Source of the DNA: an uncultured Christensenella sp.
Lineage (GTDB): Bacteria > Bacillota > Clostridia > Christensenellales > Borkfalkiaceae
Reading direction: 5' to 3'
Assembly (NCBI GenBank): GCA_910583855.1
Contig: CAJTYL010000001.1
Location: 124,001 to 188,000, forward strand
Length of the DNA stretch: 64,000 nt
The notes under the pieces were generated by a model. That model saw nothing but the letters and a program-made list of their open reading frames with translations, made no database searches and was not told the DNA's origin. Numbering within the stretch: position 1 is the first letter of the stretch; every line of letters begins with the position of its first letter. Of this stretch, positions 49,861-58,195 are shown one piece after another. The position numbers and the translations under genes are program-made.

Positions 49861-51705
49861 ATGGCGTCTGACTTTGTTATCGAATGCGAAAACGTAAAAT
49901 TTTCTTACCCCGACAGCGGAGTTTATGCCGTTAACGGTGTGTCTTTTAAGCTTAAAAAGGGTGAGTTTTTATCCGTTATCGGGCACAACGGAAGCGGTAA
50001 GTCTACCCTTGCCCGTCTTTTGAACGGTCTTTTGGAAGCGGACAACGGCAAAATCTGCGTTCTCGGAATGGATATTGCCGAGGGCAAAAACGCAGTTGAA
50101 ATAAGAAAACACGTCGGCGTGGTTTTCCAAAACCCCGATAACCAGATGGTCGCTTCCATCGTTGAGGACGACATTGCGTTCGGTCCGGAGAATATAGGCG
50201 TCCCGCGTGAAGAAATAGGCGAACGCATAGGTTGGGCTTTGAACGCTGTCGGTATGGAAGAATTCCGCGCGTCGACTCCAGCAAGGCTTTCGGGCGGTCA
50301 AAAGCAAAGAATAGCCGTTGCGGGCGTGCTTGCCATAAAACCCGACGTTTTGATATTGGACGAATCCACCGCAATGCTCGACCCCAAGGGCAGACGGGAA
50401 GTTATAGAGGTAGTCAAAAAACTCAACGAAGAAGAGGGGATGACGATAATTCTCATTACCCACTTTATGGAAGAGGCGCTCCTTGCCGACAGAACGATAG
50501 TTATGAACAGGGGCGAAATTGCCTTAGAGGGAACGCCGGAGGAAATTTTTACAAGCGGAGAAACGCTTGAAACCTTTAACTTATCGTTGCCGAGAACTAG
50601 CGTTATTTCCCAAAACTTGCGCAAAGCCGGAATGGATATAAAGGACGTTTTGCACCCCGAAGAGCTTGCGGAAGAAATATATAAAAACTTCGTTAATTGC
50701 GGTATATATGGGGGGCAATCTTCGATTTGTCGGGAAAAATCCATCGAAAACGGTCACGAATGGGATATCGATGTAAAGGATTTAACCTTCACTTATTCCA
50801 AAAAATCTCCGTTTGCAACCAAAGCTTTAAAGGGTGTAAACCTTCATATCGACGAAGGCGAGTTTTTCGGTATAATCGGACACACCGGCAGCGGGAAATC
50901 TACCCTCGTTCAGCACCTTAACGCCCTCATAAAATTGCCGCAGGCGCAGAAAAGGTATAAAAAACCTAAGGCTAAAAAAGGGCGGCCTACCCCCGTTATT
51001 TCAAGCATATCCGTGGGGCAATTCGATTTAGGCAGTAGAAAATGCGACTTTAAAGCGCTCAGGGCAAGCGTCGGAATGGTATTTCAGTATCCCGAGTATC
51101 AGTTATTTGCCGAGTCGGTCTTTGCCGACGTGGCATTCGGGCTTAAAAACTTTAAGAAAGGAATTTCAAAAGAAGAGATAGAGGAAGCCGTTAGGCAAAG
51201 CATAGAAATCGTCGGACTCAACTACGAAGAGGTAAAGGACAAGTCCCCGTTCGATTTGTCGGGCGGGCAGAAGCGGCGCGCGGCTATCGCGGGCGTAATC
51301 GTAACGAAACCGCAGGTTTTAATTCTCGACGAGCCCGCCGCAGGTCTTGACCCCAAGGGCAAGAACGAAATAATGGAGCTTTTGCACAAGCTCCACCGCG
51401 AATGGTGCAAAACAATAATAATCGTTTCCCACGATATGGACGAGGTTGCAGATAACTGTACCAGGGCTTGCGTCATTGCAAACGGTCAGGTTTTCGCCTG
51501 CGATGCGCCTTATAAAATTTTCAAGCGTTCGGACGAGCTTAAAGCGTTGGGGCTTGACGTTCCTTTGACTTCTAAAATCGCTCAGTCGCTAACGGCTAAG
51601 GGAATAATAATCGACAGCGACTGTACTGTGTCGGACTTTTCGGACAAGGTTATAGAAGTTTACAACCGTGGCAAAGCCGATAACGGAGGTGCCGCCGATG
51701 CTTAA
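49861..51705 (+). CDS. ecfA: Fused ECF transporter ATPase EcfA1-EcfA2
   Basis: 614 residues in one frame holding both ATPases of the energy-coupling factor module for vitamin/metal uptake. Half 1: Walker A GHNGSGKST (41-49), LSGGQKQRIAVAG, DESTAMLD as in EcfA1. Half 2 (from about 300): Walker A GHTGSGKST (about 340-348), FQYPEYQLF, LSGGQKRRAAIAG, DEPAAGLD as in EcfA2. A basic insertion after the second Walker A helix (KRYKKPKAKKGRP) is unusual. In most Firmicutes these are two genes, ecfA1 and ecfA2. The 3' end overlaps ecfT by 8 nt. No S-component gene is present here. Confidence 0.94.
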   Translation: MASDFVIECENVKFSYPDSGVYAVNGVSFKLKKGEFLSVIGHNGSGKSTLARLLNGLLEADNGKICVLGMDIAEGKNAVEIRKHVGVVFQNPDNQMVASIVEDDIAFGPENIGVPREEIGERIGWALNAVGMEEFRASTPARLSGGQKQRIAVAGVLAIKPDVLILDESTAMLDPKGRREVIEVVKKLNEEEGMTIILITHFMEEALLADRTIVMNRGEIALEGTPEEIFTSGETLETFNLSLPRTSVISQNLRKAGMDIKDVLHPEELAEEIYKNFVNCGIYGGQSSICREKSIENGHEWDIDVKDLTFTYSKKSPFATKALKGVNLHIDEGEFFGIIGHTGSGKSTLVQHLNALIKLPQAQKRYKKPKAKKGRPTPVISSISVGQFDLGSRKCDFKALRASVGMVFQYPEYQLFAESVFADVAFGLKNFKKGISKEEIEEAVRQSIEIVGLNYEEVKDKSPFDLSGGQKRRAAIAGVIVTKPQVLILDEPAAGLDPKGKNEIMELLHKLHREWCKTIIIVSHDMDEVADNCTRACVIANGQVFACDAPYKIFKRSDELKALGLDVPLTSKIAQSLTAKGIIIDSDCTVSDFSDKVIEVYNRGKADNGGAADA

Positions 51706-52543
51706 CGACGTAACCTTCGGGCAATTTTACCCCACACAGTCATTCGTTCACAGGCTTGACCCGCGCATAAAGCTTTTGGCGCTTATTGCGCTTATCGTTC
51801 TTCTCTTCGTCGCTAACAACTTCTATTCGCTGTTTGCCGTTGCGCTCGTAATCTGCGTAGCAATCGCGGCGGCGCGCGTTCCTTTCGGAAGAGTGTTGCG
51901 CTCCGTTAAGGGCATTTTGGTTATTCTCGTATTTACGGCTGTTCTTAACCTCTTTTTCCACGGCGGAGAAGTCGTCTACGTCGAGTGGTGGATAATAAAA
52001 ATTACGAGAGAGGGAATAATTTTCACGGTATTCTTCATTTTAAGGTTGTTTTTTCTCGTAATGGCTTCGTCTGTTCTGACTCTTACTACGACCCCCGTAT
52101 CCCTTACGGACGGTATCGAAAGCCTTTTAAAGCCCTTAAAATATATAAAATTTCCCGTGCACGAGCTTGCGCTTATAATGTCGATTGCGCTACGCTTTAT
52201 TCCTACTTTAATTGATGAAACCAACCGCATAATTTCCGCGCAGAAAGCGCGGGGTGCGGACTTTGAAAGCGGCAATATCTTTAAAAGAATAAAGGCAATC
52301 GTGCCCATACTTATACCTTTGCTTATAAGTGCGTTCAGGCGCGCGGACGAGCTCGGAGACGCTATGGACGCACGGTGCTATTCGGGCTCGAAAAACAGGA
52401 CGAAATTCAAAAAACTGAAATTAGGCTGGCGCGATTTGGTTGCCTTTTTGGTTTTTGCAGCGCTTATCGCGGGAGTAGTTCTTCTGAATATCTATTGCGC
52501 GGACATCCTCCCGCAGTTCTACGAGTATATAAAATTAAGCTGA
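51698..52543 (+). CDS. ecfT: ECF transporter transmembrane component EcfT
   Basis: 281 residues, about five to six TM helices. The start TFGQFYPTQSFVHRLDPRIKLLA is the EcfT signature, and the two coupling-helix motifs with the Ala-Arg-Gly pattern (AQKARGADF and DAMDARCYSG) contact the two ATPases. ATG 51698 is chosen for SD GGAGGT 7 nt upstream; it overlaps the fused ATPase gene by 8 nt. The stop overlaps the start of the next small gene by 1 nt. Confidence 0.94.
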   Translation: MLNDVTFGQFYPTQSFVHRLDPRIKLLALIALIVLLFVANNFYSLFAVALVICVAIAAARVPFGRVLRSVKGILVILVFTAVLNLFFHGGEVVYVEWWIIKITREGIIFTVFFILRLFFLVMASSVLTLTTTPVSLTDGIESLLKPLKYIKFPVHELALIMSIALRFIPTLIDETNRIISAQKARGADFESGNIFKRIKAIVPILIPLLISAFRRADELGDAMDARCYSGSKNRTKFKKLKLGWRDLVAFLVFAALIAGVVLLNIYCADILPQFYEYIKLS

Positions 52544-52698
52544 TGAAAAAAGGTAACCGGACCGCAGTAGAAATCGGGGTTAAAAGCAAAAGAATATTTA
52601 CCGATTTGGCGGGGATTTTTACGTCAATAATAGGGATGGCTGTGATTTTAACGTGGCTTTTGTGGAACGGCAACCTTTATGGCGTTTTAGAAAAATGA
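52543..52698 (+). CDS. 51-residue single-TM protein in the ecf-truA operon
   Basis: A short gene read from ATG 52543, overlapping the ecfT stop by one base (TGATG). The protein has a basic N-terminus (MKKGNRTAVEIGVKSKR) and one TM helix (about 22-45, containing GIFTSIIGMAVILTWLLW). No family was recognised. Its position between ecfT and truA and the coupled start argue that it is translated. It might stabilise the ECF complex, but this is only context. Confidence 0.6.
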   Translation: MKKGNRTAVEIGVKSKRIFTDLAGIFTSIIGMAVILTWLLWNGNLYGVLEK

Positions 52699-52708
52699 TG
52701 GTTGAAAA

Positions 52709-53470
52709 ATGAGATACGCGATACTTCTTGCCTACGACGGAACGGATTACGGCGGTTGGCAGATTCAGAAAAATTCAATAACCGTACAGGAAAAGTTGGA
52801 AGAGGCTTGTGAAAAGGTCTTCGGCAAGAAAACGGGCGTAACCGCAAGCGGCAGAACCGACAGCGGTGTTCACGCGGCAGGACAGGTGTGCCATTTCAAC
52901 GCCGAAACCACCATACCCGCGGACAAAATCGCAGACGTTTTAAACCGTTTTCTTCCCCCCGATATTGCCGTTTTGCAGTCTGCTGCCGCGCCTGAAAATT
53001 TTGATGCAAACCGCAGCGCAAAAAGAAAAACCTACTGTTATAGAATCTATTTGGCGGAGAGAAGAAACCCGTTAAAGGACAGATATTCCGTGTGGGTAAA
53101 AAATCCCGTTAATATAGCGAAACTAAGGCATATATTGGGGTCTTTCGTCGGAAAACACGATTTTAAGGCGTTCTGTAAAAGCGGCTCTCAAGTTAAAACG
53201 ACTGTGCGCGATGTATACTCGGCAGAAGCTGTAATAACCAAATCCGCGCTCTCAACCGACGTTGAAATTTACGTTTGCGGCGGCGGTTTTTTATACAATA
53301 TGGTCCGCACTGTAGCGGGTACGGCAATAGGCTTTGCCGAGGGCAGTTTATCGGAAGCAGACGTTGCCCGTTCGTTAAGTTTGGGCGACAGGGAAGCCGT
53401 AGGCAGAACGATGCCCGCAAAGGGCTTGACGCTTGAAAAAGTCGAGTACGGCTTCACGCTTTTTGATTAA
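52709..53470 (+). CDS. truA: tRNA pseudouridine(38-40) synthase
   Basis: 253 residues. Isomerises U38-U40 in tRNA anticodon stems. YDGTDYGGWQIQKN at the start, the catalytic-Asp motif SGRTDSGVHAAGQVCHF, and FLYNMVRTVAGTAI near the C-terminus define TruA. It is the usual last gene of the ecfA-ecfT-truA group in Firmicutes, 10 bp after the 51-residue gene. Confidence 0.96.
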   Translation: MRYAILLAYDGTDYGGWQIQKNSITVQEKLEEACEKVFGKKTGVTASGRTDSGVHAAGQVCHFNAETTIPADKIADVLNRFLPPDIAVLQSAAAPENFDANRSAKRKTYCYRIYLAERRNPLKDRYSVWVKNPVNIAKLRHILGSFVGKHDFKAFCKSGSQVKTTVRDVYSAEAVITKSALSTDVEIYVCGGGFLYNMVRTVAGTAIGFAEGSLSEADVARSLSLGDREAVGRTMPAKGLTLEKVEYGFTLFD

Positions 53471-53512
53471 ATTTTTACAACGTTTTCACGGACCGATTTT
53501 ATTTTTAACATT

Positions 53513-53745
53513 TAGCACATATATAATTATGTAACTTAAAAATTCTAACTATTAACAACGCAACCAAAAACCACGTTTTTTGGTTAGCGCACTCAAATTG
53601 CGCATACCTGCGCCTCAGCGAGGGTGAAGTGTCGCAATTATATATCTGTGTGCCCTTAAAAATTGCGGCGCGAGGGGCGAGAAGCCCCTAAAAATCACGA
53701 AATATTTTACGCGCTTAAATAGCGTGAAATACTTGTGAGGAGGAT
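53513..53745 (+). other. Highly structured intergenic/leader element
   Basis: The 278-bp gap before the 53749 gene holds several inverted repeats. An outer pair is GCACATATATAATTA (53515-53529) with AATTATATATCTGTGTGC (53636-53653). Inside are AACCAAAAA/TTTTTTGGTT (about 53561-53585), AATTGCG/CGCAATT (about 53596-53639) and CCTC/GAGG. After it come AGGGGC/GCCCCT (about 53673-53690) and a long hairpin CACGAAATATTTTACGC/GCGTGAAATACTTGTG (53696-53737) just before the SD GAGGAGG. The outer pair and the AATTGCG pair share 4 nt and so exclude each other. A cis-acting RNA or a MITE-like element are both possible; no known riboswitch class matched by eye. Confidence 0.45.
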
Positions 53746-53748
53746 TTT

Positions 53749-54630
53749 ATGGATTTCTTTGAATATGCAAGCGTTGCGCAAATATTCGTAAACAGCGATA
53801 CGTGGTACGTTCCGCTTATCGTTGGCGGTCTGTGCTTTTTGACTGTTTTCGTATTTCAGGCAGTCGGTCTGTTTATAATTGCGGGTCGCGAGGGGTATAA
53901 AAACAGATGGATGGCGTTCGTGCCGTTTTTAAATACCTACTATATCGGCGTTTGCGGTCAGAAGAACAGAACCTTCAAGAGCGTTGATACCAAGATTTTT
54001 GCGCTCATTGCCGCCATTTTGGAAGTTTTACTCGTCGTTGGATATGTTTTAAACTATGTTGCAAGGTTTTTATTGATATCTTACAACCTCATTGAATACG
54101 TGGACAGTACCAACGGTTATGGTTTGAAGTGGGTAACGGAAACGCTTTCAAGCAGTATTCACGAATATCCCGAACTTCTTTGGGCTGGCTGGTGCTTTGA
54201 ATACTTGGATAAATTCATACTTAGTTTTATGGAGCTTGCTTTCCTCGTAATGCAGGTATTCACTCTTTCGGCGTTTTTCCAGACGTTTGCCGCAAGACGC
54301 TATATGCTTTTCACGATTACGAGTATCCTTTTCCCCGTGCAGGGCATTTTAATCTTTATTTTAAGAAATAACCGCGGAATGGGCTACCGCGAATTCGTCA
54401 GAAGAGAACAGGAACGCCAGTACAGAATGTACCAGCAATATCGCCGTCAGCAGGACTTTGACCAAAACCCCTACAATCAAAACCCTTATTCAAGAAATCC
54501 TTACGAGGGGGAATACGCCGACGGCGTTTCAAATGCGGGGGACGGCAACTCAAACCCTAAAGATTCTCCCGACGATCCGTTTTCAGAGTTCGGCAACAGC
54601 AATAACTGTAACGACCCGTTTGAAAATTAA
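53749..54630 (+). CDS. Polytopic membrane protein with Asn/Tyr-rich tail
   Basis: 293 residues. TM helices at about 20-45, 78-105, 155-180 and 195-215, with a loop motif GREGYKNRWMAFVPFLNTYYIGVCGQKN that is common in small Firmicutes membrane proteins of the DUF5684/DUF805-like kind (by eye, uncertain). The C-terminal 75 residues are low-complexity, rich in Asn, Tyr, Arg and Gln (DQNPYNQNPYSRNPYEGEY). Function unknown. A very good SD (GAGGAGG) precedes the ATG. It is preceded by a structured element that may regulate it. Confidence 0.75.
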   Translation: MDFFEYASVAQIFVNSDTWYVPLIVGGLCFLTVFVFQAVGLFIIAGREGYKNRWMAFVPFLNTYYIGVCGQKNRTFKSVDTKIFALIAAILEVLLVVGYVLNYVARFLLISYNLIEYVDSTNGYGLKWVTETLSSSIHEYPELLWAGWCFEYLDKFILSFMELAFLVMQVFTLSAFFQTFAARRYMLFTITSILFPVQGILIFILRNNRGMGYREFVRREQERQYRMYQQYRRQQDFDQNPYNQNPYSRNPYEGEYADGVSNAGDGNSNPKDSPDDPFSEFGNSNNCNDPFEN

Positions 54631-54644
54631 AAGTTAACGACTTT

Positions 54645-54675
54645 AAAAGAGTACTTTTGAAAAGTACTCTTTTTC
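54645..54675 (+). terminator. Terminator before mnmE
   Basis: AAAAGAGTACTTTT (54645-54658) and AAAAGTACTCTTTT (54660-54673) form the hairpin, which runs into a T-rich tract that is also the start of the mnmE promoter. Confidence 0.8.
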
Positions 54676-54704
54676 TTTACTTTTTCATATCGCGGTGCTA
54701 TAAT
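54676..54704 (+). promoter_or_regulatory. Promoter of mnmE
   Basis: TTTACT (54676-54681), a 17-nt spacer and a perfect TATAAT (54699-54704), abutting the preceding terminator. Confidence 0.65.
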
Positions 54705-54746
54705 TTTAAAAAGAACGTATAAGTTTAAGTTATACTTTGAGGTTTT

Positions 54747-56042
54747 ATGCAGGAAAGTATTGCGGCAATTGCCACCGCTTCGGGCACGGGCGGGGTTGCC
54801 ATTATAAGAATAAGCGGCGAGAATAGTCTTGAAATAGCAGGCAAAATGTTTACGCCTTACAAAAATTTCAAACCCAACTATATGTACGCGGGGCATATCC
54901 AAGCCGACGGGTTTACCGACTACGGCTTTTTGGTGTATTTCAAAGCCCCTAAATCGTTCACGGGCGAGGACGTGGTTGAACTACATTGTCACGGCGGAGT
55001 ACAGCTTGCTCGCGGCGTTTTGAAAAAGTGTTTGTCTCTCGGCGCACGTCTTGCGGATAGAGGCGAATTCACTAAACGCGCCTTTTTAAACGGTAAGCTC
55101 ACCCTTGCTTCTGCCGAGGGTATGGCGGATATGATAAATGCCGAAAGTCTTGCGCTTCTCCGTGCAGGCAGTATGCTTTACGGTGAAAAACTTTCAAATG
55201 AGGTTGAAACTCTTCAAAATTCTCTCAAAGATATTTTAGCGGAAGTCGCGGTTGAAATCGACTATCCTGAAGAGGACGATGGCGGGCTTGACTTAAAAAA
55301 GATTAAGTCGCAGGTCGCCGCATTAAAAGTCGCAACCGACGGACTCGTATCAGGATATAAGTGCGGCAAAAAATTAAAAGAGGGCGTAACAGTTGCCATT
55401 TGCGGCAAGCCTAACACGGGCAAAAGCTCGCTTTTAAACGCGCTTTTGGGCTATGATAAAGCTATTGTGTCGGCGGAGGCGGGCACCACGCGCGACGCTG
55501 TTGAGGGCGCAATTGATATTGACGGAGTAAAATACAACTTGATTGACACCGCAGGTATACGCGAATGCGCGGGCGCGGTCGAGAGTATAGGCATAGAACG
55601 CGCAAAAAAAATCGTTACTACGGCCGATATAATTCTTTCCGTAAGCGAAGGGGAGGATGCAGATCTTCCTGCGGACGTAAGCGGCGAGGTGATAAGGGTT
55701 TTCAATAAGTCGGACTTAAAGAAACCCGTCGGCAAGTTCGATATTGCCGTGTCCGCAAAGACGGGTAACGGGTTGGATAAACTGAAAAAATTAATTGCGG
55801 AAAGAAGCTTCGGCGACATTGCCTTGGATAAGGCGTACGTCGTTGAAGAAAGACACTACGCGGCGCTTTTAAAGGCGGCAAAAGCGTTAAAGTCTGCAAC
55901 GGAAAACCTTGAAACTTTAACCCTCGATATAATAGCGGTGGACTTGAAAGACGCGTGGGACGCACTCGGTGAAATTACGGGTGAAACCGCGAACGAGGAG
56001 ATTATTTCAACCGTTTTTTCAAAATTCTGTGTCGGTAAGTAA
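54747..56042 (+). CDS. mnmE: tRNA-modification GTPase MnmE
   Basis: 431 residues. With MnmG it adds the (carboxymethyl)aminomethyl group to wobble U34. The N-terminal folate-binding domain starts IAAIATASGTGGVAIIRISG; the G domain has G1 GKPNTGKSSLLNALLG, G3 DTAGIRE and G4 NKSD; the C-terminus is the essential FCVGK (CxGK). It is slightly short (many are about 450). SD TGAGG precedes the ATG. mnmG, jag and yidC, usual neighbours, are not adjacent. Confidence 0.96.
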   Translation: MQESIAAIATASGTGGVAIIRISGENSLEIAGKMFTPYKNFKPNYMYAGHIQADGFTDYGFLVYFKAPKSFTGEDVVELHCHGGVQLARGVLKKCLSLGARLADRGEFTKRAFLNGKLTLASAEGMADMINAESLALLRAGSMLYGEKLSNEVETLQNSLKDILAEVAVEIDYPEEDDGGLDLKKIKSQVAALKVATDGLVSGYKCGKKLKEGVTVAICGKPNTGKSSLLNALLGYDKAIVSAEAGTTRDAVEGAIDIDGVKYNLIDTAGIRECAGAVESIGIERAKKIVTTADIILSVSEGEDADLPADVSGEVIRVFNKSDLKKPVGKFDIAVSAKTGNGLDKLKKLIAERSFGDIALDKAYVVEERHYAALLKAAKALKSATENLETLTLDIIAVDLKDAWDALGEITGETANEEIISTVFSKFCVGK

Positions 56043-56165
56043 AAGCGCGAATATGCTTCGCATTACTGCGTCGCGCTTATTCCGCCTTGGTTGCGTACTG
56101 TTTAGTATGCGTCATGCGGTCGTCGTTCGCGCTCCTTGTTCTGTTTGTGTCTCTGCGCTTTTCGC
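56043..56165. repeat. Dispersed repeat, copy 2, after mnmE
   Basis: AAGCGCGA (56043-56050) and TCGCGCTT (56071-56078) form an inverted repeat around CTTCGCATTACTGCG, which is nearly the same as the 20622 copy. The rest, to TCTGCGCTTTTCGC, is T/G/C-rich; related fragments may lie at 18200-18240 (TCTCTGCGTTC) and 45585. No gene was seen in the 188-bp gap. Confidence 0.4.
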
Positions 56166-56230
56166 TAAGTGTATAGATGCGTTATTTCAAGCATATGTGG
56201 CGTCCAATCAAAAAAATCGAGGTAAAATCT

Positions 56231-57118
56231 ATGGTAAATTTAGAGCTTTATAAAGTATTCTATACGGTTGCAAAATGCGGCTCTTTGACCAAAGCCGCAC
56301 AGGAGTTGTTTATTTCCCAACCCGCCGTATCCCAAGCCGTAAAGCAGCTTGAAGGTCAGCTCGGCGTTTCCCTTTTCAACCGTACGCATAAAGGCATGGA
56401 ACTTTCCGCCGGCGGCGGCAAACTTATTTTTAATCAGGTCGAAGAAGCGCTTGAACTTTTGGAAGAGGCGGAAAACAAGCTTACGGAACTTAAAACGACC
56501 GCGACCGGCACCATAAGGATAGGCGCAACCGATTCCATCTTTTCTCACGTACTTTCGGATAAGCTTGCGCAGTTTAACGAAAAGTACCCCGCTGTAAGAC
56601 TGGAGCTTATTTCATCCACTTCGCCGAACACCGTAAATCAGCTCAAAGAAGGGCATTGCGATATTGCTTTCATCAATCTCCCGTTAGAGGATGACGACGT
56701 AAGGTTTTACGGTACGGTGTCGCACCTGTCGGACGTGTTTGTGGCTGGTAAAAAATATTCGGAATTAATGTTTGAAGAAATTCCTTTGAAGCGTTTGCAC
56801 GATTATCCGCTTTTAATGATTGAAGAAAATACCGTTGCGCGCCGTGCGCTTGCTTCGTCTGAAGAGATTTTGGGCGTGCACTTCACTCCCGATATCGAAG
56901 TTGCCAATTGGGACTTAATGATAAAACTCGTTGCAAAGGGTATGGGCGTGGGCTGTATCCCGCGCGAGTATTGCGAAGCCGAGTTTGAAAGCGGGGAGCT
57001 GTTCGAGTTGAAAACCACCCCAACGCTTCCCGTCCGCGGAATAGGCGTTGCAATAGCAAGACACGTGACTCTGTCTTTTGCAATGAAAGAATTTTTAGCA
57101 ATGTTCAACAAGGATTAA
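56231..57118 (+). CDS. LysR-family transcriptional regulator
   Basis: 295 residues from ATG 56231, chosen for the SD GAGGTAAAA and because it begins at the conserved LELYKVFYTVAKCGS. The N-terminal winged HTH (SLTKAAQELFISQPAVSQAVKQLE) and a periplasmic-binding-type effector domain (from about 88, GTIRIGATDSIF) are standard. The effector and target genes are unknown; no divergent gene exists that would be the usual target. It lies upstream of holA and cdaA on the same strand. Confidence 0.93.
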   Translation: MVNLELYKVFYTVAKCGSLTKAAQELFISQPAVSQAVKQLEGQLGVSLFNRTHKGMELSAGGGKLIFNQVEEALELLEEAENKLTELKTTATGTIRIGATDSIFSHVLSDKLAQFNEKYPAVRLELISSTSPNTVNQLKEGHCDIAFINLPLEDDDVRFYGTVSHLSDVFVAGKKYSELMFEEIPLKRLHDYPLLMIEENTVARRALASSEEILGVHFTPDIEVANWDLMIKLVAKGMGVGCIPREYCEAEFESGELFELKTTPTLPVRGIGVAIARHVTLSFAMKEFLAMFNKD

Positions 57119-57128
57119 AGTACTTTTT

Positions 57129-58109
57129 ATGGATTATACCGAGCTTAAACAAAGCGTATCCGAAGGCGCAAAATCAATTTATCTGTTAGAGGGCGACGAC
57201 GCGTATTTCAGGATGAAGGGCGAAGAGCAGATTAAATCCGCTTTTTTGGAAATGCCTGAACTTAACTTTACCTCTTTTGACGGAGAAACATTAAAAGGCG
57301 GCGGAATTTCCGCTCTCGTTTCGGCTGTGAAAAATTATCCGTTTATGGCGGAAAGGCGAATAATAAAGGTAAGCGAGTTTTACCCCACGGAAAACGAATA
57401 CGAAAAATATCTGAACCCCCTTTTTGAAAACTTTCCGCCTTCCTCCATTCTTTTAATAGTCAATTCGGGTGCAAAAAAGGGCGTTGATTTAAAACGCAAG
57501 CATGCGGTAACTTTTGTCAACTGCGGCAAAGCTGACGCCGAAGTCGTTTCAAAATGGGTTTATATTACGCTTAGGCGCGCAGGCGTTAATGCCTCTGCCG
57601 CCTGTTGCGAGAGCGTAGCCGAGTATTGCCTTTGCAATATGGCGCGTGTGTCGGTTGAAGTGCAGAAGCTTATCGACTTTAAAAAGACGGGAACCTTAAC
57701 GTGCGAAGAGGTGGACGCCCTTGTCTTTAAAGACGCAGATTACAGAATTTACGAACTAACCAATGCGGTTGCAACCCGCAATTTTACCAAGTTTTGCGAA
57801 ATTGCGGACGAGCTTCAAAAGAAAGCCGGAGACGAAGTTTTTCTTTTAAACGGGCTTTTCAACTATTTTAAAAATCTTTTAACGGTTGTCGCTTCCGGCG
57901 ATAGCGATGCAAACCTTTCTAAGCAGTTAAAGATGAAAGAATACGGCGTAAAAAAGAGCCGCGAGCAAGCCGAAAGAATAGGGCAAAGCCGTCTTGAAGA
58001 GTTGGTAGAATACGTTTACCGTGCGATTTCCGATATGAAGTGCGGGCGGTTAACTCCTCAAAGCGCCATGCAAACGGTCCAAAATGCAATATTTTTCGGG
58101 ATTGGATGA
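57129..58109 (+). CDS. holA: DNA polymerase III delta subunit
   Basis: 326 residues. The clamp-loader subunit that opens the sliding clamp. Sequence conservation is low in this family, but YLLEGDDAYFRMKGEEQIK at the start, the LIVNSGAKKGVDLKRK region, the helical CEEVDALV segment and the C-terminal RLEELVEYVYRAISDMKCGR pattern fit HolA. It lacks Walker motifs, as expected for delta. No clear SD. It is the usual type of core gene in a cluster with mixed functions. Confidence 0.85.
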   Translation: MDYTELKQSVSEGAKSIYLLEGDDAYFRMKGEEQIKSAFLEMPELNFTSFDGETLKGGGISALVSAVKNYPFMAERRIIKVSEFYPTENEYEKYLNPLFENFPPSSILLIVNSGAKKGVDLKRKHAVTFVNCGKADAEVVSKWVYITLRRAGVNASAACCESVAEYCLCNMARVSVEVQKLIDFKKTGTLTCEEVDALVFKDADYRIYELTNAVATRNFTKFCEIADELQKKAGDEVFLLNGLFNYFKNLLTVVASGDSDANLSKQLKMKEYGVKKSREQAERIGQSRLEELVEYVYRAISDMKCGRLTPQSAMQTVQNAIFFGIG

Positions 58110-58195
58110 AATTAGATAGGCGTAAACGCTTTATTTTTTTAAATTTAAATTATATAATATAGTTAAATATCGTAATCTTTTATGTGGTGAACGGA

